Positions 57,744-64,000 of a stretch of 64,000 bases of DNA are shown here, in pieces. Every line of letters starts with the position of its first letter. Positions within the stretch are counted from its first letter, which is position 1. The stretch is from Thermoleophilaceae bacterium (lineage in GTDB: Bacteria > Actinomycetota > Thermoleophilia > Solirubrobacterales > Thermoleophilaceae). A program made the translations under genes and the position numbers. The notes beneath the pieces were generated by a model. That model ran no database searches and was not told the DNA's origin. It saw only the letters and a program-made list of their open reading frames with translations. The stretch covers positions 62,001 through 126,000 of the forward strand of contig JBBDYQ010000014.1 in NCBI GenBank assembly GCA_040901445.1, in the 5' to 3' direction.

Positions 57744-60595
57744 CTGCGCAGGCCGAGGCGTGGCCGCGGGAGGCGCGGCATGCGCGGGCGCGGCATGCGC
57801 ATGCGGGGGAGGCGCGGGCGCCGCAGCCGGGGGCGGCGCAGCCATCTGCGCGGGTCGAGGTCGCGCACGCGCAGGAGCACCTCGCGCTCCTCCGCCCACA
57901 CGAGCGCGGCCGGCAGCACGACCATCACGCCGAGCAGCGACACCGTGAGGTCCACCACCGTTACGGCCCCGAAGTCGCGCAGCATCCGGATGTCGGACGC
58001 GATCAGCGCGGCGAAGCCGGCGATGGCCGTGGCGCCGGAGGCGAGCACGGCCCCGCCGGTGGACGCGTAGGTGACGTCCAGGGCCTCCTCCGGCGTGGCT
58101 CCCGCGTCACGCTCCTGGCGGTAGCGCGCGGACAGGAGCACGCTGAACTCCGTCGAGATGGCGATGACCAGCGCGCCGAGCGTCGCGGACATCGGGTTGA
58201 GGGGGATCTGCAACATGAACAGAACGAGCGCGGACCAGCCGGTGGCGAGCGCGATCGGGATCAGCGGGATGGCCGCCTCGCGCCTGCTGCGCCGGATGAC
58301 CAGCAGCACGAGGAACACGCCGGCGAGCGCGGCGAGCAGGGTGAGCGCCCGGCGCCAGGTGGAGGAGAGCGCCGAGTTGGCCTCCGCCGCCAGCACGGGC
58401 AGCCCGGTGACCTGCGCCGTGACGCCCTCCGGAGGGTCGAGCCGCGACTGGATGTCCTCGACCACCTCCTGCTGGCGCTCGAGCGGCATGAGGCGGATGC
58501 CGAACGCCATCGTGGCGGTCTTGCGGTCGTCCGAGATGACGGCCTGGGAGAAGTAGGGCGGCACCGCCTCGAGCAGCGCGCGCACGCTCTGCTGCGTGAC
58601 CTCGCCGCGGGAGAACAGGTCGGGGAGCGAGAACGCCGGGCACAGCTCCGGCGGGTCGGCCTTCTGGGCGCAGGTGGCGCCCGTGCGGTAGCCGTGGGCG
58701 CGCAGCGCCTGGTCCTGGAACTCCGTCATCCAGGTGATGACCGCGGGGTCCGTGAGGTCGTCGGCGCGCACCGTGACGTCGATCTGGCCCGAGACGCCGG
58801 TGGCCTCCTGCAGCTCGTTGACGTCCTGCAGCGCCTGGAGGTCGCGCGGCACCAGCTCGCGCACGTCGGAGATCACCTCCGTCTGGGTGTCCGCTCCCCA
58901 GCCGACCACCGCGAGCGCGAGGCCGATGGCCAGCACGCGCCGTGGGCGGTCCACGGCGGTCCACACGGCCCGCTGCCCGGTCCGCGCGAGCGACCGCCCG
59001 GCCGCGCGGCCGGCGTCCGCCACCGCCCAGGCCGCCGAGCGCAGCGGGTTGAACACGCGCAGCCTGCCCACCCGGGCGAGCCCCGCGTGCAGCCGCGCCC
59101 GGACGCGGCCCAGCACGGCGCGCGTGCGGGGCAGGGCGGGCGGCACGTCCTCGGGCCGCTCGCGCACCCCGGAGAAGCGCGTGAGCACGGCGAAGCCCGC
59201 GGTGAGCACGCAGGCGAAGGCGAGCACGATGCCGATGACGAGCAGGATCCCGAAGCCCCGGACCATCGGGACCGGCGAGAGCAGGAGCACGAGGAAGCCG
59301 ACGATGGTGGCCACTCCGGCGGTGGCGATCGTGGGGCCGCCCACCCGCGCCGCGGCCGGCCCGGCGAGCGTGGCGTCGCGCGGCGGGCTGGCCACGTTCC
59401 AGCGGGCCTCGTCGAAGCGGGCCTGGAACTGGATCGCGTAGTCCACCGCCAAGCCGATGAGCACCGGCAGGGCGGCGATGGAGGCCATGGTCAGGCTGCC
59501 GCCTGCGAGCGAGACCGCGCCGAAGGCCAGCGCCGCCGCGCCGAGGGCCAGGGCCAGCGGGAGCATGCGCAGCTTGAGCGCCGTTCGGAAGACCAGCAGC
59601 AGCGTGGCCGCCATCAGCGCGAGCGCGGCCAGCAGCAGGACCAGCATGCCGCCCTGGAGCTCGGACGCGAGCGCGTCCACCACCACCGGCACGCCCGTGA
59701 CGATGTATTGCGCGCCGCCCTCCTGGCGGAAACGCTCGTCCCCGGCGGCGGTGCGGATCATGTCGACGGCCCGCTCGCGCTCTTCCTCGCCCAGGTCCGG
59801 CCGCAGGCGCACCTGCACCAGCGCCGCCTGGCTTGACGGGAACAGGTAGGCGAAGCGCGTCTTGGGCTCTCCCGGCCCGCGCCGGGAGTCGAACACGAGC
59901 TGGGAGATGAACTGCGGGCTGTCGATCGAGGGGATGCTCGTGATCCCGTAGCGCAGGGCCAGCCCGAGCGCCTCCTGCGCGAACTGCGACTGCGCGAGCT
60001 GCTGCGCCTGCTCCTCGAGCCGCTTCTGCTGCGCCGGCGAGTCGCCGCGCTCCTTGGACGCCTTGCGGGCCGCCTCTCCCGCCCGCTCGGCCTCCTGGTC
60101 GGCAACCTGGATCTGTGCCTGGAGGCCGTCGTTGATCTGGGAGACGGCGGTGTTGACGAAGGTTCCCGGCCCGTAGACCACCTTGGCGGGCCTGGCCTCG
60201 GCGAGCTGGGAGCACACCGGCGGAAGGCCGCTGAGCCCTTCCGGCGGCACGTTGCCCGACAGGCAGCCCTCGAGGGCGATGAGCTTCTGCAGGTTGGCCG
60301 GGACGAGCATCGTGCGGGTGAGCTCCCCCTTGATGAGCACGATCACCGCGTCGTCGCCGAACTGCTGCCTGTACTCCTCCGTCGCGCGGGAGGCGGGAGA
60401 GTCCTCGTCCACCAGCGTGTCGGTGCCGGCGCTGGGGTCCAGGCGCAGCGTGAGCACGGCGCCGGCCACCGCCAGCAGCGCGACCGCGGCGAGCACGGGC
60501 AGCGGGCGGCGCGCGACGGCGCTCACCACGCGCTCGAAAGTGCCCGGGGTGAAGAGCGACCTCACCCTTGCGGGTACGGACAGACGGTGCAGCAC
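57740..60595 (-). CDS. RND/MMPL-family exporter
   Basis: 951 residues. Two halves, each with a large external loop and a bundle of about five to six helices: LPVLIGLAVDYAIQFQARFD (20 residues) with its transport Asp, and LGALVIAISTEFSVLLSARY (20 residues) in the second half. The external domain contains Cys-Gly-rich loops. Relatives export lipids such as hopanoids or mycolate precursors. GTG set by TAAGCT 6 nt upstream, so it can be transcribed separately from the Mce genes ahead of it. Confidence 0.9.
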   Translation of the reverse strand: MLHRLSVPARVRSLFTPGTFERVVSAVARRPLPVLAAVALLAVAGAVLTLRLDPSAGTDTLVDEDSPASRATEEYRQQFGDDAVIVLIKGELTRTMLVPANLQKLIALEGCLSGNVPPEGLSGLPPVCSQLAEARPAKVVYGPGTFVNTAVSQINDGLQAQIQVADQEAERAGEAARKASKERGDSPAQQKRLEEQAQQLAQSQFAQEALGLALRYGITSIPSIDSPQFISQLVFDSRRGPGEPKTRFAYLFPSSQAALVQVRLRPDLGEEERERAVDMIRTAAGDERFRQEGGAQYIVTGVPVVVDALASELQGGMLVLLLAALALMAATLLLVFRTALKLRMLPLALALGAAALAFGAVSLAGGSLTMASIAALPVLIGLAVDYAIQFQARFDEARWNVASPPRDATLAGPAAARVGGPTIATAGVATIVGFLVLLLSPVPMVRGFGILLVIGIVLAFACVLTAGFAVLTRFSGVRERPEDVPPALPRTRAVLGRVRARLHAGLARVGRLRVFNPLRSAAWAVADAGRAAGRSLARTGQRAVWTAVDRPRRVLAIGLALAVVGWGADTQTEVISDVRELVPRDLQALQDVNELQEATGVSGQIDVTVRADDLTDPAVITWMTEFQDQALRAHGYRTGATCAQKADPPELCPAFSLPDLFSRGEVTQQSVRALLEAVPPYFSQAVISDDRKTATMAFGIRLMPLERQQEVVEDIQSRLDPPEGVTAQVTGLPVLAAEANSALSSTWRRALTLLAALAGVFLVLLVIRRSRREAAIPLIPIALATGWSALVLFMLQIPLNPMSATLGALVIAISTEFSVLLSARYRQERDAGATPEEALDVTYASTGGAVLASGATAIAGFAALIASDIRMLRDFGAVTVVDLTVSLLGVMVVLPAALVWAEEREVLLRVRDLDPRRWLRRPRLRRPRLPRMRMPRPRMPRLPRPRLGLRR

Positions 60596-60601
60596 GCGCT
60601 C

Positions 60602-60607
60602 AGCTTA
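60602..60607 (-). promoter_or_regulatory. -10 hexamer TAAGCT
   Basis: TAAGCT on the minus strand, 6 nt before the GTG of the RND gene. Confidence 0.45.
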
Positions 60608-60644
60608 GGGACTGGCAACGCGGTTGACGCCGCTTCGCAAAGGC

Positions 60645-62147
60645 TTAATCCGTGCCCGCGGGGATGGCGAGGAGGTGCGGGTAGAGGCCCTCCTGCCCGA
60701 GCAGCCCGCCGAGCGGCTCCTGCGGCTTGCACGGCGGCGCGATGCCCACCGCGCCGCTGCCGGCGAAGACGAACTCCTCGATCAGGTCGCGCAGCTCCTG
60801 GGGCAGCAGCTCGTTGACGCCCGGCGCCAGCTCGGACAGGGGGTTGCCGGCCTCGCACAGGTAGTCGCCGAACACCTCGAGCCCGGTGGCGAGCTTGTCG
60901 TAGCCGCCGGGCGCCACGTAGGGGTTGGTGCGCGTGGTGGGCAGGCGCAGCGGGTGAACGGCGAGCACCTCGGGGTTCACGGGGTTGGTGGTGCGCAGGT
61001 AGTGGATGGGGCGCTCCGCCCCCGGAGGCTGATCCGTGGCCTGCGTGGCGGCGGTGTCGAGGGCGAAGAAGGCCGCCAGCTCGCGCTTGTAGAGGCCGAG
61101 GTAGTCCACGATCGGGTTGACCTCGCGCAGGAAGGGGTCGGCCTGCGCGAGCAGCGGCCGGGTCTCGTCGAGCAGGTCCTCGGTGGCCGGGAGTCCGCGC
61201 CGGGCCACCGTGAGCAGCGGGTCGAGGTCGCGCATGAGCGCCTTCAGGTCCGGCGCGAGGTCGCGCAGCCTGACGAGCGTGGGCGAGAGCTGCCGCGCCG
61301 CCGGGCGCAGCTGGGAGATCAACGGGTTCGCCTCGTCGGCGAAGTCGCCGAGGCGGCTGACGGTGGCCCGCGACTCGTCCAGGAAGGTCGGCAGCACACG
61401 GAACGCGTCGGCCAGCTCGCCGTCGCGCGCCGCCGTGGTCTCGAACACCCGGTTCGAGCTCTCGATCAGCGCGCGCAGCTGGCCCTGGCGCTCGGTGAGC
61501 GCCTCGAAGACCTCACCGGTGTTGCGCACGAGCAGCTCCGTGGCGTGGTCCTGCTCGTTGAGGATCGCCAGCACGTCGTTGGCGTCCTCGGCGAAGGGGG
61601 CAAGGTTGCCCAGCGCGTCGTTGAGGTCCTCCCCGCGGTCGTCGTAGGCGGTGCCCTGCTGGTCGAGCCAGGTGCTGAAGGCGGCGCGCGTACGCGGATC
61701 GAAGGCCCGGAAGATCTCGTCGAGCTCCACGGTCTCCGCCACCTGCCCGGCCGCCAGCGTGCCGCCATCGGGCACGTCCTCCGCGGCGCGGCTGCCCGGA
61801 GTGAGCTCCACGTAGGTCTCGCCCAGCAGCGTCTTCTGCCGCAGGGTCGCCCGCGTGTCGTCCGGGATCGGCGAGTACCTGTCGTCGATCTCGAGCACCA
61901 CCCGGGTGCGCCGGTCGTCGAGCTCCTTCGACTTCACCTTGCCCACCGGCACGCCGGAGATGCGGACGTCGGCCTCCTGAGCCAGCGTCGTGGCCTCGGG
62001 GAACAGAGCCTCCACGCGGTAGCCCTTGGGCTTGAGCGGGGTGGAGCCACCGAAGGTCAGCCACAGGTACATGAGCAGGCCGAAGCAGGAGAGCGCGAAG
62101 CCCACCATGACCAGGATCCGTCCGGCGCTGGGGTTCTGCTTCTGCAT
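60645..62147 (-). CDS. MlaD/Mce domain lipid-transport protein
   Basis: 500 residues. One N-terminal membrane helix (ILVMVGFALSCFGLLMYLWL, 20 residues), an MlaD domain (about 40-120, VRISGVPVGKV, RATLRQKTLLGETYVELTPG, 20 residues), then a long coiled-coil helix region and a Pro-rich C-terminus (EPLGGLLGQEGLYPHLLAIP, 20 residues). Mce proteins form tubes that carry lipids across the periplasm. ATG overlaps the previous stop (TGATG). Confidence 0.85.
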   Translation of the reverse strand: MQKQNPSAGRILVMVGFALSCFGLLMYLWLTFGGSTPLKPKGYRVEALFPEATTLAQEADVRISGVPVGKVKSKELDDRRTRVVLEIDDRYSPIPDDTRATLRQKTLLGETYVELTPGSRAAEDVPDGGTLAAGQVAETVELDEIFRAFDPRTRAAFSTWLDQQGTAYDDRGEDLNDALGNLAPFAEDANDVLAILNEQDHATELLVRNTGEVFEALTERQGQLRALIESSNRVFETTAARDGELADAFRVLPTFLDESRATVSRLGDFADEANPLISQLRPAARQLSPTLVRLRDLAPDLKALMRDLDPLLTVARRGLPATEDLLDETRPLLAQADPFLREVNPIVDYLGLYKRELAAFFALDTAATQATDQPPGAERPIHYLRTTNPVNPEVLAVHPLRLPTTRTNPYVAPGGYDKLATGLEVFGDYLCEAGNPLSELAPGVNELLPQELRDLIEEFVFAGSGAVGIAPPCKPQEPLGGLLGQEGLYPHLLAIPAGTD

Positions 62148-63490
62148 CAGCCCCCCACCCCCGGGACGGGCTCCGGGCACACCGCGGCCTGGCGCGGCGC
62201 GTTGAGCAGGTCGATGAGCAGCTGCAGGCTCGGGTTGGTGGCGCCGATCTCGTCGAGCACCCCGAGCGAGGAGCAGGAGGCGAGGATGATGCCGCGCCGG
62301 ATCGGGCCGTGGGCGTCCTGGGTGGAGAAGATCGACGCGCCGGCGTGGTTGGCCCACGAGGCCCAGAACAGGAAGCCCTCCTCGGGGCCCTCGGGGTTGA
62401 ACGCGAGCGTGTTGAGGAGGTCGTTGACCACCTTGGTCACGCGGATGAGCCGCCCGGTGGTGGGCGACAGGTCCTCGGCCGTGCGCCGGATCAGGCCCAC
62501 CTCCTCGCGCGCCCCGCGCGAGAACGGCCGCAGCTGGTCCTCGATGACCGGCTCGGTCTCCGCCAGGAACGGCCGCACGGCGCGCAGCGCCGGGGCCAGG
62601 TTGCGGGCGGCCGGGCGCAGATCCTCCAGGGTGGGGCCGAGCTGGGCAGCGAGATCCTCGACCTTGGCCAGGGCGGTGCGCGCGGTGCCGAGGGTGGGCG
62701 GCAGCTCGCGCAGCGCCCGGCGCAGGCTGTCGTCCTGGCTCGCGAGCGCCTCGAAGTTCGCGTTGGACGAGCTCACGAGGCGGGTGAGCTGGTCGTCGCT
62801 GCCGGCGAGCTCCTCCGCGAGCAGGCGGTAGTTGTGCACCACGCGGCGGATGTTGCGGCGGCGCTCGGCGAGCTCCTCGGTGATCCGGCGGACGTCCCGG
62901 CTGGTGGGCTCGAAGCGCCGCAGCGTGGAGCGCAGGTCGGCGGCGGCGTCCTCGTCGTCGAGCGCCTCGCCGCCCGCGCCGAGCAACACGCTCAGGTAGG
63001 CGCGCGTGTCCTGATCCAGGCTCGCGAGCACCTCGTCGGGGTTGACGTCGGGCAGCGTATTGGAGATCGGCACACGCCCGCCCTCGGGGATCTCGCCCGC
63101 CGCCGGGGTGCCCGGCTCGAGCTGGAGGTACATGTCCTTGAGCCCGGTCTTGGGCCGCAGCAGGATCGAGGCGTCGCGGAAGACCCGGTCGCGGTACTCG
63201 TCCTGGATCTTCATCTCCACGATCGCGATGCCGTCCTCGAGCCGCACCGAGCCGATGTCGCCCACCTTGACGCCGGCGATGGTCACGGTCTGGCCCTGGC
63301 CCGGCACGACCGCCTGCGCGGTCTCGAACTCGGCCTCGAGCTCGTAGAACTCGGTGCCGAGCACCGGCACCCAGCCCGGCAGATAGAAGCGCTGGTTGGA
63401 CAGGATGTAGCCCGCCACGCCCGCCGCGGTGACGATGAGGAAGAGGATCGCGAGGAAGTCGCGCAGGTGCTTGCGGATCGCGAGCGTCAC
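62147..63490 (-). CDS. MlaD/Mce domain lipid-transport protein
   Basis: 447 residues. N-terminal helix (FLAILFLIVTAAGVAGYIL), MlaD domain (about 45-130, VTIAGVKVGDIGSVRLEDGI, 20 residues; LRPKTGLKDMYLQLEPGTPA, 20 residues), a coiled-coil region and a Cys-containing tail (ASCSSLGVLDEIGA, AAVCPEPVPG). GTG overlaps the previous stop (GTGA). Second of at least three tandem mce genes. Confidence 0.85.
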   Translation of the reverse strand: MTLAIRKHLRDFLAILFLIVTAAGVAGYILSNQRFYLPGWVPVLGTEFYELEAEFETAQAVVPGQGQTVTIAGVKVGDIGSVRLEDGIAIVEMKIQDEYRDRVFRDASILLRPKTGLKDMYLQLEPGTPAAGEIPEGGRVPISNTLPDVNPDEVLASLDQDTRAYLSVLLGAGGEALDDEDAAADLRSTLRRFEPTSRDVRRITEELAERRRNIRRVVHNYRLLAEELAGSDDQLTRLVSSSNANFEALASQDDSLRRALRELPPTLGTARTALAKVEDLAAQLGPTLEDLRPAARNLAPALRAVRPFLAETEPVIEDQLRPFSRGAREEVGLIRRTAEDLSPTTGRLIRVTKVVNDLLNTLAFNPEGPEEGFLFWASWANHAGASIFSTQDAHGPIRRGIILASCSSLGVLDEIGATNPSLQLLIDLLNAPRQAAVCPEPVPGVGG

Positions 63491-64000
63491 GGGCCGGTCC
63501 TCGCGGAGTTGAGGTCAGGCGGGGTGTTCTCGTGGCAGGGCAGCTCGCGGTTGTACGGCGGGCGCCGCTCGGGCATGGCCGGGCGGGTGCCCAGCGGCGC
63601 CGAGGTGGTGTTGCCGAACAGCGGGCCGCTGATCGGGATGTCGCCGGTGGAGACCGTCTGGGAGCCGCCGCCCGGCTGGAAGCGGGTGTACTGGCCGTTG
63701 CCGTCGAAGTTCGCGGACTCGCCGGAGAGCCCCACCATGGCCTGCCAGAACTCCTTGTAGTTCTCGAGCCCGGTTGTGAGCGGGCCGTCGTCGATCACGA
63801 CGTCGCCGGTGGGCAGCACCACGTCGAGCAGGCAGCGGTCGATGAGGTCGATCTGCGGGATCAGCTCCACGGAGTCGTCCACCACGCGCGCGAGGTCGTC
63901 CACCGCCGGGCGGAGGTCGTTCACGAGGCCCTGGAGCTCGGCCGGCCCCAGCAGCCGGCGCGCCTGTGCGATCCACGGGAAGGACGCGTCGACGGTGTCC
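63487..64000 (-). CDS. Mce-family protein, 3' end only
   Basis: The C-terminal 170 residues of a third Mce-type protein, whose start lies beyond the window. It carries the coiled-coil end (VDDSVELIPQIDLIDRCLLD, 20 residues), a conserved-looking LTTGLENYKEFWQAMVGLSG (20 residues) and a Gly-rich loop PGGGSQTVSTGDIPISGPLF (20 residues). The last two features are typical of the C-terminal part of actinobacterial Mce proteins. It overlaps the next mce gene (GTGA). Confidence 0.75.
   Translation of the reverse strand, partial: DTVDASFPWIAQARRLLGPAELQGLVNDLRPAVDDLARVVDDSVELIPQIDLIDRCLLDVVLPTGDVVIDDGPLTTGLENYKEFWQAMVGLSGESANFDGNGQYTRFQPGGGSQTVSTGDIPISGPLFGNTTSAPLGTRPAMPERRPPYNRELPCHENTPPDLNSARTGP

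Noticed and set aside
57623-59836. 737-residue plus-strand reading frame opposite the RND exporter
   Set aside because: Shadow frame of low-complexity Arg/Glu/His. The exporter motifs lie on the minus strand.

Overview
The window is chromosomal DNA from a very GC-rich actinobacterium. The actinobacterial-type integration host factor, the Mce operon, the SCO4226-like DUF4242 proteins, the GalE2-like epimerase/acyltransferase pair and the compact leaderless genes all fit Actinobacteria. The gene mix suggests a soil member of the Thermoleophilia (Solirubrobacterales-like), but that is inference and no rRNA or tRNA gene is present to test it. No phage, plasmid, insertion sequence or CRISPR array was seen. 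Coding density is high, in short operons whose genes overlap by 1-4 nt (ATGA, GTGA, TTGA, TGATG).

Layout. 1-4.7 kb: end of a short-chain dehydrogenase, a lipid-type operon (GalE2-like epimerase, acyltransferase, SCP2-like protein), a nucleosidase and two phasin-like proteins. 5-9.2 kb: a large three-domain secreted cell-wall protein, unknown genes and an internally deleted sirtuin. 9.2-17.1 kb: a beta-oxidation cluster (hydroxyacyl-CoA dehydrogenase, dehydrogenase-domain/crotonase fusion, acyl-CoA dehydrogenase), a PadR regulator with an SRPBCC partner, and a secreted beta-propeller protein. A small nucleotidyltransferase module lies between two exact 84-bp copies of the acyl-CoA dehydrogenase 3' end. 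17.2-24.9 kb: small membrane proteins, a Ca2+/H+ antiporter, TerC, an aldo/keto reductase, two paralogous lipoproteins and a glucuronyl C5-epimerase-like protein. 25-30.7 kb: an Ala/Pro/Glu-rich protein with no normal start codon, an ArsA/Get3-type ATPase, an EVE-domain protein, an MFS carrier and an alkyltransferase-like repair protein. 30.7-35.6 kb: a long acyl-CoA dehydrogenase with citrate synthase, then two methyltransferases among gene remnants. 35.6-41.8 kb: a BTAD/ATPase regulator between two DUF4242 proteins, then a MoxR/CoxE-type pair. 41.9-49.2 kb: a cation antiporter fused to stress domains, a TPP-riboswitch operon for a thiamine-precursor transporter plus a hydrolase, and AlkA. 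49.2-55 kb: a divergent pair resembling serine palmitoyltransferase and bacterial ceramide synthase, pyruvate kinase with a methyltransferase, and integration host factor. 55-64 kb: an Mce operon with an RND/MMPL exporter and a train of overlapping genes.

The genes point to fatty-acid and lipid handling (two acyl-CoA dehydrogenases, crotonase, acyltransferase, Mce/RND lipid transport, possible ceramide synthesis), thiamine-precursor salvage and DNA alkylation repair. The most consistent regulatory signal is a TAnnnT hexamer 6-9 nt (usually 7) upstream of the start codon at about twenty genes, without a Shine-Dalgarno sequence. This indicates widespread leaderless transcription. Genes inside operons, and a minority of first genes, use Shine-Dalgarno sites instead.
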